From NCBI GenBank assembly GCA_965656875.1, contig CBFHMJ010000041.1, forward strand, positions 62,001 through 126,000: DNA of 64,000 nucleotides. Direction: 5' to 3'. Shown one piece after another: positions 32,732-41,556 of this stretch (positions within the stretch are counted from its first letter, which is position 1; the number at the start of each line of letters is the position of its first letter). Source of the stretch: CBFHMJ01 sp965656875 (GTDB lineage Bacteria > Pseudomonadota > Gammaproteobacteria > Enterobacterales > Alteromonadaceae). The notes under the pieces are model-generated. The model ran no database searches and had not been told where the DNA came from. It saw only the letters and a list, made by a program, of their open reading frames with translations. A program made the translations under genes and the position numbers.

Positions 32732-33571
32732 ATGAAGAAGAACATAAACCCAATGATAGATTTTGCGTTCTATCATCTACTTGCAAATCCTGATTATCCA
32801 ACACTAACCAGTCATCTGTTTACCAGTTTACTCGATCCTGATATCTCTCAAGTACAACTAACCAATCATCGGCAATTACAGCAAGCGTTTTCAGACGTGT
32901 GTTGCACAGAATACCCATCGGCCAGATTCAGTGCAGTCAACGCGATTGACCTTATATTATCGGTCAACATGTCCCTGGCCGAGTCTGCGGCCATTCCAGA
33001 GTTGCTACTTTATGGAAAAAAACCGCATCGCAGAGTACAAAATCCCGGTTCATCAATATTTTTTACAACGCAACTTTGTTCTGTTCAACAAACGGATAAA
33101 CAGAATATTCATCATCAATTCAAGATGATTGAGGCATTTCATTATCAGTTGCTGACAGATAATGCAGTCATCGATGTGGTTGATTTAACGCGATGGAAAC
33201 AAGCCATAAAAGGAGGTAGGAACAAATTTAGTTCACTGAAAGACAAATGGTTATGTTTTCTTTGCGAAGCCAGATGTTGGGAGCGATTACCAGAAGAACT
33301 GGAGCAAGACGACGTATTTCAACAGGCATTGTGTGTACTGCATGAGTTGCAAGAGGAATATGCTGACAACTATGAAGCTCGTTATGAACAATTAATGAGA
33401 GCGAAGTGTGACGCGGAGAATATACAGGGGGAAGCGTTGCAAAGAACTATTCAGCAACTTGAAGAGGAACATGAACGGAGGCTTGAGGTCGAGCAGCAAA
33501 ATCAAAAAATTTATAATCAGCTCAAGGCGCTTATCGCAAAACAGGATGGTACAGGAATCAGCCAAAAGTAA
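32732..33571 (+). CDS. Rpn/PD-(D/E)XK-family-like protein, diverged
   Basis: 279 residues from ATG 32732, with a GGAG site eight bases upstream. The start MKKNINPMIDFAFYHLLANPDYPTL recalls the N-terminus of Rpn-type recombination-promoting nucleases (the PD-(D/E)XK 'transposase-like' family). The later KDKWLCFLCEARCWERLPEE corresponds to their conserved Trp/Leu-rich segment. The expected catalytic D-x-K...E-x-Q core is not obvious, so it may be inactive. The C-terminal 80 residues form a charged coiled coil. It sits between flagellin and fleQ, where other polar-flagellum clusters have fliD/fliS, and appears to be an insertion. Codon use looks ordinary. Confidence 0.6.
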   Translation: MKKNINPMIDFAFYHLLANPDYPTLTSHLFTSLLDPDISQVQLTNHRQLQQAFSDVCCTEYPSARFSAVNAIDLILSVNMSLAESAAIPELLLYGKKPHRRVQNPGSSIFFTTQLCSVQQTDKQNIHHQFKMIEAFHYQLLTDNAVIDVVDLTRWKQAIKGGRNKFSSLKDKWLCFLCEARCWERLPEELEQDDVFQQALCVLHELQEEYADNYEARYEQLMRAKCDAENIQGEALQRTIQQLEEEHERRLEVEQQNQKIYNQLKALIAKQDGTGISQK

Positions 33572-33616
33572 TATTTTTCTGAATAAGGAGATACAGAATA
33601 ATGAGATGGATAATTA

Positions 33617-33637
33617 TTTTGACACTTGATGTCAAAA
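33617..33637. promoter_or_regulatory. Perfect inverted repeat upstream of fleQ
   Basis: TTTTGACA-CTTGA-TGTCAAAA: eight-base arms, five-base spacer, about 80 bases before the fleQ start. TTGACA within the left arm could be a sigma-70 -35 element, though no good -10 follows at 17 bases. In the relatives fleQ is controlled by a CRP-type factor (Vfr). This repeat does not match the CRP consensus but could be an operator. Confidence 0.4.
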
Positions 33638-33715
33638 AATTGCCTAAAATCTTGCCGTTCAAAATAATTCCGTTATTATCATCAGGATAGGCTGTAGTAA
33701 GTAATTGAGACTCAT

Positions 33716-35176
33716 ATGAACGAAATGGACCGAATCCTGATAATTGATGGAAATACAAACAGAGCTGCTACATTAAAGTCGGTATTAGACTTTATATCTG
33801 TGCCTGTTAAAATCGTAGCAGAACAAGATATTGATCGCATGAAGCAATCAGAATCCACAATTGCAGCGATTGTCGTTGGTGCATTAGTCGATAATGATTA
33901 TGAGTCTCTTATCAAATCAGTCCCTTCTTTACCTGTGTTGCTGGTTGGCGACACTCTGAAGTCCTTTCTCAGTATTCCTAATGTGATCGCCCTGATCAGT
34001 CAGCCTTTCCGGTATGGTGAAGTTACTCAGGTTTTGCGTGACTGTCAGGAATACCGCAGATTGATTCCAGGCAAACAGAATCGTTCGGCATCAACTGCCA
34101 GATTTGAAGGATTTATTGGAAATACGCCGGAAATGGCGAACGTTCGATTCTTGATTAATCAGGTTGCACCGAATGACACAACCGTCCTGGTATTAGGGGA
34201 ATCCGGTACTGGTAAAGAGGTTGTTGCTCGTAATATTCATAACCTGTCAAATCGCCGAAACGGCCCGTTTGTGCCTGTTAACTGTGGTGCTATTCCTGGC
34301 GAATTACTGGAAAGTGAATTATTCGGCCATGAGAAGGGCGCATTTACTGGCGCAATATCAGCACGTAAAGGGCGTTTTGAGTTGGCACAGGGCGGTACGT
34401 TATTTCTTGACGAAATTGGTGATATGCCACTGCCAATGCAAGTTAAACTGCTTCGTGTTCTTCAGGAGCGATTGTTTGAACGTGTTGGCGGTAATAAGCC
34501 GATTCAGGCTGATGTTCGTATTATTGCAGCAACGCACCGCGAACTGGAAGGTATGATTGATGATGGAAAATTCCGTGAGGATCTATTTTATCGCCTTAAT
34601 GTTTTCCCAATTGAAACACCTGCACTTCGAGAGCGTGCCGACGATTTACCTTTGTTGATCAATGAAATGATCAAACGTATTGAAAATGAGTGTGGTCAAA
34701 GTACAAAGTTTACTGACCGTGCGCTGGAATCGTTAAAAGAGCACCAATGGCCGGGTAACGTCAGAGAACTGGCGAATCTGGTAGAACGCATGATCATTAT
34801 GTATCCCAATCAGGTTGTTGATGTTTCAGATTTACCTAAAAAATACCGTCATATTGATGTGGAAGAGTTTATACCTGAATATCCTGAGGAAATTCTTGAA
34901 AGAGACATGTTGAATGACCTGTTCTCTGTGAGTGAGGATGACGAAGATGATACTGATGATGAAGCAGAAGTTCATGCTTCACCTCCTGAAATGGGTTTAC
35001 TGCCACCAGAGGGTATTGTATTGAAGGATTATCTGGCGGAATTAGAAATCAGCCTGATTACTCAGGCGCTGGAATATAATCAATATGTAGTGGCCCGAGC
35101 GTCTGAAATGCTCGGTGTCAGACGAACAACGCTCGTTGAAAAGATGAAAAAATATAATTTAGGAAAGGGCGAATAA
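33716..35176 (+). CDS. fleQ: Flagellar master regulator FleQ/FlrA, sigma-54 activator
   Basis: 486 residues. The N-terminal receiver-like domain (1-110) lacks an acceptor Asp at the usual spot (AAIVVGALVDN), as in FleQ. The AAA+ domain has Walker A GESGTGKE (161-168), the sigma-54 contact GAFTGA (208-213) and the fingers RELANLVERM. The C-terminal Fis-type helix-turn-helix is VVARASEMLGVRRTTLVEKM. FleQ sits at the top of the flagellar hierarchy, binds c-di-GMP in Pseudomonas and is restrained by FleN, also encoded here. The acidic stretch at about 395-425 (DDEDDTDDE) is longer than usual. Confidence 0.95.
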   Translation: MNEMDRILIIDGNTNRAATLKSVLDFISVPVKIVAEQDIDRMKQSESTIAAIVVGALVDNDYESLIKSVPSLPVLLVGDTLKSFLSIPNVIALISQPFRYGEVTQVLRDCQEYRRLIPGKQNRSASTARFEGFIGNTPEMANVRFLINQVAPNDTTVLVLGESGTGKEVVARNIHNLSNRRNGPFVPVNCGAIPGELLESELFGHEKGAFTGAISARKGRFELAQGGTLFLDEIGDMPLPMQVKLLRVLQERLFERVGGNKPIQADVRIIAATHRELEGMIDDGKFREDLFYRLNVFPIETPALRERADDLPLLINEMIKRIENECGQSTKFTDRALESLKEHQWPGNVRELANLVERMIIMYPNQVVDVSDLPKKYRHIDVEEFIPEYPEEILERDMLNDLFSVSEDDEDDTDDEAEVHASPPEMGLLPPEGIVLKDYLAELEISLITQALEYNQYVVARASEMLGVRRTTLVEKMKKYNLGKGE

Positions 35177-35188
35177 TTCGCCCTTTTT
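35164..35188 (+). terminator. Terminator overlapping the fleQ stop codon
   Basis: The 10-bp stem AAAGGGCGAA / TTCGCCCTTT followed by TTTT has the loop TAA, which is the fleQ stop codon. The 3' end of fleQ thus doubles as the terminator stem. Confidence 0.85.
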
Positions 35189-35357
35189 GCTGTTTGACTG
35201 ACTCGTTAACGAACCTTCCCTCCTTCTTATTTAAACGTCTTCCTCTCCCTGTTTTGATCGAAAAATAAATTTTGACACTTCTGCTTCTTTGCATGATCTT
35301 TTTGCGTCAATTTTCCATTTTTCGATATAAGTCATTGAATATAAATGATTAAAAAAG

Positions 35358-35375
35358 TTGGCATGGTTATCGCTT
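35358..35375 (+). promoter_or_regulatory. Sigma-54 promoter of fleSR
   Basis: TTGGCATGGTTATCGCTT has the invariant GG (35360-35361) and GC (35372-35373) ten bases apart, close to TGGCAC-N5-TTGC. It is 37 bases before fleS, where a FleQ-dependent promoter is expected. Confidence 0.75.
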
Positions 35376-35411
35376 TTATCAGTGAAATCCTGGCAAACAA
35401 TGATATTCACC

Positions 35412-36632
35412 ATGGACAACTTATACACAACAACACTCATTACAGATGAAGAACTCCTGAACGGGTTTGCTGCAAATTATCAGCCAGCAGGGCAGGTGTT
35501 ATCTGATGATCAAATTAATCAGGACAATCTGGATTCAAGTGATCTTGAACAGGAAAGATGGCCTGGTGAGTTGGCATTTTTACGCGAACAGGCGAACAGA
35601 ATGTCCGACATCGTTGAAAAGTTACCATCAGGTGTTGTTGTTGTCAGCCATACCGGCGTTATCACTCAGGCGAACCAGATAGCGGTGTCTATGTTAGGTG
35701 AGCCGCTGGAAGGTGAACGTTGGATCGATGTAATTCATCGTGCATTTAGCCCAAGAGATGATGATGGTCACGAAGTTAGTTTAATTGATGGGCGGCGTGT
35801 GAAGCTGTCTATTTCAGCATTGGAAGCGGGTAAAGGTCAGCTTATTGTTTTAACTGATTTAACTGAAACTCGCTTACTTCAAGATCGTGTTGCTCACATG
35901 CAACGACTGTCTGCACTCGGAAAAATGGTTGCTTCTCTGGCTCATCAGGTCAGAACACCGTTATCTGCAGCCACACTGTATGCGGCAAATCTATCGAACA
36001 ATAACTTGTCTGGCGCAGCTCGTACACGTTTTCACAGCAAACTTTGCTCACGGCTTGATGATATTGCGCAGCAAGTGAATAACATGCTGCTTTTCGCCAG
36101 AAGTGGCGGAAATGAATGTGTCGAAAAATTGTCATTACAGCAATTGCTGGCTGAAGTCAGTGCCGGTTCAGAAGCGATGGTACTGCAAAGTAGCGGTGAA
36201 CTAAGTGTTGAGCTTCCTGACCCGGATGTCTTTATTGATGGCAATAAAAGTGCGCTGGCCAGTGCGATTCAAAACCTGATCCATAACAGCTTACAAGCCA
36301 TTGATCAGGCACCTGTTCGTATTTTACTTAGCGCAAAACTGAATCCAGCGAATCCATCAGAAGTGCTAATTCGAGTGAAAGATAACGGTAAAGGTATCCC
36401 GGATGCTATTCGCCAACAGATTTTTGAACCATTTTTTACAACCAAATCTCACGGAACCGGGCTTGGGCTCGCTGTAGTGAACGCTATCGCGCATGCTCAC
36501 CACGGTTCAATGAAACTGGAACCTGCGGATGACAGCGGTGCTGAATTTACCCTGCATTTGCCGGTAGCAATCAATTCATCAGGTGAGCACAACGGCTCGC
36601 TAACTGGCAACACCTGCGACGAGGAGAATTAA
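35412..36632 (+). CDS. fleS: Flagellar sensor histidine kinase FleS/FlrB
   Basis: 406 residues from the ATG at 35412. A longer frame to 35358 would overlap the sigma-54 promoter. A PAS domain (about 55-150, VVVSHTGVITQANQIAVSML) is followed by the phospho-acceptor helix ALGKMVASLAHQVRTPLSAA, with His in AHQVRTPL. The ATPase domain has NLIHNSLQAI, VKDNGKGIP and HGTGLGLAVV. No membrane segment, as for the soluble FleS/FlrB kinases. It phosphorylates FleR, encoded next with one base between, to drive the middle flagellar genes. Confidence 0.94.
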   Translation: MDNLYTTTLITDEELLNGFAANYQPAGQVLSDDQINQDNLDSSDLEQERWPGELAFLREQANRMSDIVEKLPSGVVVVSHTGVITQANQIAVSMLGEPLEGERWIDVIHRAFSPRDDDGHEVSLIDGRRVKLSISALEAGKGQLIVLTDLTETRLLQDRVAHMQRLSALGKMVASLAHQVRTPLSAATLYAANLSNNNLSGAARTRFHSKLCSRLDDIAQQVNNMLLFARSGGNECVEKLSLQQLLAEVSAGSEAMVLQSSGELSVELPDPDVFIDGNKSALASAIQNLIHNSLQAIDQAPVRILLSAKLNPANPSEVLIRVKDNGKGIPDAIRQQIFEPFFTTKSHGTGLGLAVVNAIAHAHHGSMKLEPADDSGAEFTLHLPVAINSSGEHNGSLTGNTCDEEN

Positions 36633-36633
36633 T

Positions 36634-38013
36634 ATGTCTATGACCCGAATTTTAGTTGTTGAAGATGACGCCGGTCTTCGTGAAGCATTAGTCGATACTC
36701 TGATGATCAGCGGCTATGAATGTATGGAAGCGGAAAGTGCGGAAGCAGCTATCCTTGTGCTGAAACAACAAAAATTTGACCTGGTTGTTTCCGACGTTCA
36801 AATGGGAGGCATGAGCGGACTGGAATTGCTTAAGTTTGTAAAGAACAACTATCCAATGTTGCCAGTATTAATGATGACCGCGTATGGCACGATCAAAGAT
36901 GCGGTTCAGGCGATGCGTGAAGGCGCTGTAGATTACATGGCTAAACCATTTGCACCTGAAGTCTTGTTGAATATGGTGAGTCGTTTTGCCCCTGCAAACA
37001 AAGTAGAGAAACTACAACCTGTTGTTGCCGATAAGAAAAGTTTAGATCTTCTTTACATAGCGGAACGAGTAGCACAGTCTGATGCGTCTGTTATGGTGAC
37101 TGGCCCGAGTGGTTCAGGTAAAGAAGTGTTATCTCGGTTCATTCATGACAATTCAAAACGTAAAGATGGTCCTTTCGTAGCAATTAATTGTGCAGCAATT
37201 CCTGAAAGTATGCTGGAAGCCACACTGTTTGGCTATGAGAAAGGTGCCTTTACCGGAGCAATTCAGGCATGTCCTGGTAAGTTTGAGCAAGCTCAGGGTG
37301 GTACGATTCTGTTGGATGAAATCACAGAAATGGACCTTAGTCTGCAAGCTAAGTTGTTACGTATTCTTCAGGAAAGAGAAGTTGAGCGTTTAGGCAGCCG
37401 TAAAACCTTAAAACTTGATGTTCGGGTTGTAGCGACCAGTAACCGGGATCTGAAAGAAGCTGTGAAAGCTGGCAAATTCAGAGAAGATTTGTACTACCGT
37501 TTGAATGTTTTCCCATTGGCCTGGCCGTCACTGGCTCAGCGCAAGGGGGATATTATTCCACTGGCGAAGCATTTAATTGAACGACATTGTAAAGACGCAG
37601 GTCTGTCTATTCCTGAGTTGACAGAAGATGCAGTCAGAAAACTGGAGCTTCATAGTTGGCCTGGCAATGTTCGTGAACTGGATAATGTGATTCAGCGGGC
37701 ATTAATATTGCAAATTGGAAACAAAATTGACGTTAACGCTGTCTTATTAGAAGAGTTTGCTGTTGATTCTGTCGCCAGTGAAGCACAAATGTCGCTTAAT
37801 CAGTTCGTTGAAGTCCCAGAGGAGCTGCATGATGAAGCAGCGCCCAGCTTCAAAGATGAAATTCAGGAGCAAGAACATAAAATTATTCTGGATACACTAA
37901 TCTCATGCAATGGAAAACGTAGTGATGTAGCAGAGAAACTGGGTATCAGCCCAAGAACGTTACGTTATAAAATTGCTCGTATGCGTGAGAAAGGAATAGA
38001 AATTCCTGCGTAA
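36634..38013 (+). CDS. fleR: Flagellar response regulator FleR/FlrC, sigma-54 activator
   Basis: 459 residues with three domains. The receiver (1-120) has Asp54 in VVSDVQMGGMSG and Lys in MAKPF. The AAA+ domain carries GPSGSGKE, GYEKGAFTGAIQ (sigma-54 contact) and SWPGNVRELDN. The Fis-type helix-turn-helix is KRSDVAEKLGISPRTLRYKI. Phosphorylated FleR/FlrC activates sigma-54 promoters of hook and basal-body genes. The one directly downstream, before fliE, is the likely first target. It is followed by a strong terminator. Confidence 0.95.
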   Translation: MSMTRILVVEDDAGLREALVDTLMISGYECMEAESAEAAILVLKQQKFDLVVSDVQMGGMSGLELLKFVKNNYPMLPVLMMTAYGTIKDAVQAMREGAVDYMAKPFAPEVLLNMVSRFAPANKVEKLQPVVADKKSLDLLYIAERVAQSDASVMVTGPSGSGKEVLSRFIHDNSKRKDGPFVAINCAAIPESMLEATLFGYEKGAFTGAIQACPGKFEQAQGGTILLDEITEMDLSLQAKLLRILQEREVERLGSRKTLKLDVRVVATSNRDLKEAVKAGKFREDLYYRLNVFPLAWPSLAQRKGDIIPLAKHLIERHCKDAGLSIPELTEDAVRKLELHSWPGNVRELDNVIQRALILQIGNKIDVNAVLLEEFAVDSVASEAQMSLNQFVEVPEELHDEAAPSFKDEIQEQEHKIILDTLISCNGKRSDVAEKLGISPRTLRYKIARMREKGIEIPA

Positions 38014-38032
38014 TAAAACAGTGAATCACCAT

Positions 38033-38084
38033 GAGCCTTTTTCACAATCACCATCCGCTCCGATTGTGTTAAAGGCTCTTTTTT
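38033..38084 (+). terminator. Terminator of fleSR
   Basis: A long stem GAGCCTTT-CACAATC / GATTGTG-AAAGGCTC, with two unpaired T per side and a 12-base loop, is followed by TTTTTT. Confidence 0.88.
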
Positions 38085-38387
38085 AACAGGCAATATATTC
38101 TGGAAATAACTATAAAAATCAAAAGATTCCCACCTCATAAACCTGTAAGCGTTAATTTAACCCGGATAGCGTGATAGAATTCACTATTCGATGCTGTTAA
38201 GCAATTGACAATGGTTGACCTAATCGCTTTTACAACACCGTCAAAAAATTGTGTAGACGTATTTTTCTTGATTAATTCATTGAAAAATATAGAAAAATAA
38301 AGTTGGCACGCACAATGCTTTACTCTGATCAGTTAATTATTCTCGACGATCAAAAGGCTTGCAAATTCAGGCCCTGGAGTAAGCAAA
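38085..38387. other. fleR-fliE intergenic region
   Basis: About 300 bases without a gene, AT-rich. It contains the sigma-54 promoter at 38303-38320. Activator-binding (FleR enhancer) sites are expected here, but none could be identified by eye. Confidence 0.5.
38303..38320 (+). promoter_or_regulatory. Sigma-54 promoter of the fliE operon
   Basis: TTGGCACGCACAATGCTT fits TGGCACG-N4-TTGCW except for one base. GG (38305-38306) and GC (38317-38318) are ten bases apart. It lies about 70 bases before fliE. Confidence 0.85.
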
Positions 38388-38720
38388 ATGAATATTTCAG
38401 CACATAATCTATATAGCGAAATGCAGCAAATGGCTCGCGGTGCAGGAAATATCTCAGGTGATCTTTCAATTCAACCTAAAGAAACCAATGCCAGCACTAC
38501 GAATTTCGCAGGCATGTTGAAAGACGCGATTGACAACGTAAACAGCATTCAGAAAGAAGCTGGAGCGATGCGAAAAGCGGTTGAAATGGGTGATAAAAAT
38601 GTTACCCTGGCTCAAGCGATGATCGCAGGTCAAAAATCTTCTGTAGCATTTGAGGCAACTGTTCAGGTTAGAAATAAACTGATGGAAGCCTATAAAGAAG
38701 TAATGAACATGCCTGTCTAG
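38388..38720 (+). CDS. fliE: Flagellar hook-basal body protein FliE
   Basis: 110 residues, the adaptor between MS ring and rod. The C-terminal helices are typical: FAGMLKDAIDNVNSIQKEAG, VTLAQAMIAGQKSSVAFEAT and VRNKLMEAYKEVMNMPV. Full length. It is the first gene of the fliE-fliF-fliG-fliH-fliI-fliJ run, behind the sigma-54 promoter. Confidence 0.95.
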   Translation: MNISAHNLYSEMQQMARGAGNISGDLSIQPKETNASTTNFAGMLKDAIDNVNSIQKEAGAMRKAVEMGDKNVTLAQAMIAGQKSSVAFEATVQVRNKLMEAYKEVMNMPV

Positions 38721-38739
38721 GCAATAATTGGAGTTAAAC

Positions 38740-40446
38740 GTGGCAGATTCAGCGCAATCGACTGAACTTTCAGTTTCTGATGTAACGCCTGGGGATGGTC
38801 AACCTCAGGAACAACGCTCGGGTTTTTTAGGAAGCCTTGGAAGCATTGATGTTTTACGTCAGGTTACACTGGTCCTTGCATTAGCTATCTGTCTTGCCAT
38901 TGCCGTCTTTATCATTATCTGGGCGCGCCAACCGGATATGCGTCCACTCGGTAAATATCCCACCGAAGAACTTATTCAGGTCCTTGATTTCCTTGATGCC
39001 AACCAGGTTGATACCTATGTCCTCGAAGGTAATACCATTTCTGTGCCTGAAGATGACTATCAAAGCATCAAATTGATGATGGCCAGACAAGGCCTGGAAA
39101 ATGGTCCGACAAAAGGCTCTGACATCCTGATGCAGGATATGGGGTTTGGTGTCAGTCAGCGACTTGAGCGCGAGCGATTGAATTTTAGTCGAGAAACTCA
39201 ATTAGCCCGAACTATCGAAGAACTCCAGGATGTATCTCGTGCCAAAGTTCTGTTGGCTATCCCCAAAGAAAATGTATTTGCCCGCCGTGAGAAAAAACCA
39301 TCAGCAACTGTTGTTCTAACGATGAAGCGAGGTCGAACTCTATCGGGTGAAGAAGTCGATTCTATCGTTGATATTGTCGCTTCAGCTGTTAATGGTCTTG
39401 AACCTTCCCGTGTCACTATTACTGATCAGAATGGCCGTCTATTAAATTCAGGTTCGCAAGATGCGGCCTCAGCCCGAACACGCAAAGAATATGAAATAGA
39501 GAACAAGCGTGAACAGGAATACATGGAGAAGATAGACACCATCATGATGCCAATTGTGGGCTATGGAAATTATACGGCGCAGGTTGATGTTGTGATGGAC
39601 TTCTCGGTCAGTGAAGAAACTCAGAAACGTTATAACCCTGATTTACCCGCTGTTCGAAGTGAAATGACTGTTGAAGATAACAGCATTGGTAGCGTTGTTG
39701 CAGGGATACCGGGTGCTGTTAGTAATCAACCACCGTTGAATTCAAATATTCCTGAAGAAGCTAATGATGGTAATGGTGGTGCCGCCACTCCGGGTCGAAA
39801 TCGTAAAGAAGCTACCCGAAATTATGAATTAGATACGACTATCAGCCATACACGTTCGCAGGCTGGCATTATCAGTCGAGTCAGTGTTTCTGTGGCGATT
39901 GACTATGAGCCAGTTTCTGGCGCTGATGGTGCTGTTACCCGAGAACCTCGTTCGCAAGAAGTGCTATTGAATATTCGTCGTCTTTTGCAGGGCAGTATTG
40001 GATTTGATATGGCTCGTGGTGACGTACTGGAAGTCGTGACTATTCCGTTTAATAAAGCCGACGAAGCAGAAGCTATCCAGACACCATGGTATGAGAATCC
40101 TGTCGTGATAAAAGTCGCGAGAGTTGCTATCGGTGGTTTGATTATCATCATACTGATTGTGACAATTGTCAGACCAATGCTAAGAAAACTGATCTACCCG
40201 GAAGATACAACGGAAGAGTACGACGAGGAGTCATTCCGCTCTGGTCTTGACCTGGGAGATGAAGCCTTAGATATGTTGACGTCAGATTTCGATGAAGCAG
40301 CTGTAGGATTTTCACCAGATGGCACGTTACAGCTTCCTGATTTACATGGTGATGATGATCTTCTTAAAGCGGTCAGAGCCCTGGTGGCCAATGAGCCGGA
40401 GCTGTCATCTCAGGTCGTTAAAGCCTGGTTAAGTGAGGACGAATAA
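38740..40446 (+). CDS. fliF: Flagellar MS-ring protein FliF
   Basis: 568 residues from the GTG at 38740, which has GGAG six bases upstream. A TTG at 38728 in frame is less likely. Membrane helices lie at about 42-62 (LVLALAICLAIAVFIII) and near 455-475 (VAIGGLIIIILIVTIV). The periplasmic ring-building domains lie between them, with a glycine/proline/asparagine-rich loop at about 315-350. The C-terminal tail, rich in acidic residues (ALVANEPELSSQVVKAWL), is the FliG-binding part. Confidence 0.95.
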   Translation: MADSAQSTELSVSDVTPGDGQPQEQRSGFLGSLGSIDVLRQVTLVLALAICLAIAVFIIIWARQPDMRPLGKYPTEELIQVLDFLDANQVDTYVLEGNTISVPEDDYQSIKLMMARQGLENGPTKGSDILMQDMGFGVSQRLERERLNFSRETQLARTIEELQDVSRAKVLLAIPKENVFARREKKPSATVVLTMKRGRTLSGEEVDSIVDIVASAVNGLEPSRVTITDQNGRLLNSGSQDAASARTRKEYEIENKREQEYMEKIDTIMMPIVGYGNYTAQVDVVMDFSVSEETQKRYNPDLPAVRSEMTVEDNSIGSVVAGIPGAVSNQPPLNSNIPEEANDGNGGAATPGRNRKEATRNYELDTTISHTRSQAGIISRVSVSVAIDYEPVSGADGAVTREPRSQEVLLNIRRLLQGSIGFDMARGDVLEVVTIPFNKADEAEAIQTPWYENPVVIKVARVAIGGLIIIILIVTIVRPMLRKLIYPEDTTEEYDEESFRSGLDLGDEALDMLTSDFDEAAVGFSPDGTLQLPDLHGDDDLLKAVRALVANEPELSSQVVKAWLSEDE

Positions 40447-40448
40447 CG

Positions 40449-41504
40449 ATGGATGAACCTTTGGATCAACCCATAGAAACCATTGAACGAGCGCCCGGCT
40501 TTGATGTCGGGAAGCTTGAAGGTGTAGAAAAAGCAGCGATATTGCTGCTTTCTTTGTCTGAAGAAGACGCTGCCCAAATACTTAAGCATCTTGAGCCAAA
40601 ACAGGTGCAAAAAGTTGGTATGGCGATGGCTGCCATTGAAGATCTCAGCCAGGACAAAATTTCCGCAGTACACCGACTGTTTGTCGAACAAATTCAAAAC
40701 TTCAGTACTATCGGCTTCCAAAGTGAAGAGTTCATCAAAAAAGCCCTTACTTCTGCATTAGGTGAAGAAAAAGCCAGTAATATTATTGAGCAGATTGTTA
40801 TGGGAAGCGGGGCCAAAGGTCTCGATTCATTGAAGTGGATGGATTCTAAACAGGTCGCTAATATTATTCGTAATGAGCACCCTCAGATTCAAACCATTGT
40901 ATTGTCCTACCTGGACCCGGAACAGTCTGCCGAGATTATCTCGCAGTTCTCTGAAAAAGTTCGTCTCGATCTCTTGATGCGTATCGCAAATCTTGAAGAA
41001 GTTCAGCCTGCGGCACTACAAGAATTGAACGAAATTATGGAGAAACAGTTTGCTGGTCAGGCTGGGGCTCAAGCGGCGAAAATGGGTGGCTTGAAAGCTG
41101 CTGCTGATATCATGAACTACCTGGATACAAATATCGAAGGTCAGCTGATGGATGCTATCCGTGAGCAGGATGAAGATATGTCGCAACAAATTCAGGATTT
41201 GATGTTTGTGTTCGACAACTTGTTGGATGTCGAAGATCGGGGCATTCAGGCGTTATTACGTGAAATTCAGCAAGATGTCCTGATGAAGGCTATTAAAGGT
41301 GCCGATGAAGGGCTTCAGGATAAAATACTGAATAATATGTCTAAGCGTGCGGCTGACATGTTACGTGATGATCTTGAAGCAATGGGACCAATCCGGATTA
41401 GTGAAGTTGAATCAGCTCAAAAAGAGATTCTTGCGATTGCCCGGAGACTCGCCGATGCGGGTGAAATTATGCTCGGCGGCGGTGGCGGTGAAGAGTATCT
41501 GTAA
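40449..41504 (+). CDS. fliG: Flagellar motor switch protein FliG
   Basis: 351 residues. The N-terminal part begins KAAILLLSLSEEDAAQILKH. The middle domain has the EHPQIQTIVLSYLDPEQSAE motif. The C-terminal torque domain contains LMFVFDNLLDVEDRGIQALL with its charged residues, followed by MSKRAADMLRDDLEAMGP. It couples stator force to the rotor and sits two bases after fliF. A Gly-rich tail (GGGGGEE) ends the protein. Confidence 0.96.
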   Translation: MDEPLDQPIETIERAPGFDVGKLEGVEKAAILLLSLSEEDAAQILKHLEPKQVQKVGMAMAAIEDLSQDKISAVHRLFVEQIQNFSTIGFQSEEFIKKALTSALGEEKASNIIEQIVMGSGAKGLDSLKWMDSKQVANIIRNEHPQIQTIVLSYLDPEQSAEIISQFSEKVRLDLLMRIANLEEVQPAALQELNEIMEKQFAGQAGAQAAKMGGLKAAADIMNYLDTNIEGQLMDAIREQDEDMSQQIQDLMFVFDNLLDVEDRGIQALLREIQQDVLMKAIKGADEGLQDKILNNMSKRAADMLRDDLEAMGPIRISEVESAQKEILAIARRLADAGEIMLGGGGGEEYL

Positions 41505-41556
41505 TAATGAATTACTGTTCCGGTTTGAGATGATGAGTGTGTGAATTGGTGATGTC

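Noticed and set aside
32449..33715. Insertion sequence around the Rpn-like gene
   Set aside because: No terminal inverted repeats or target-site duplications seen, and no second transposase part.
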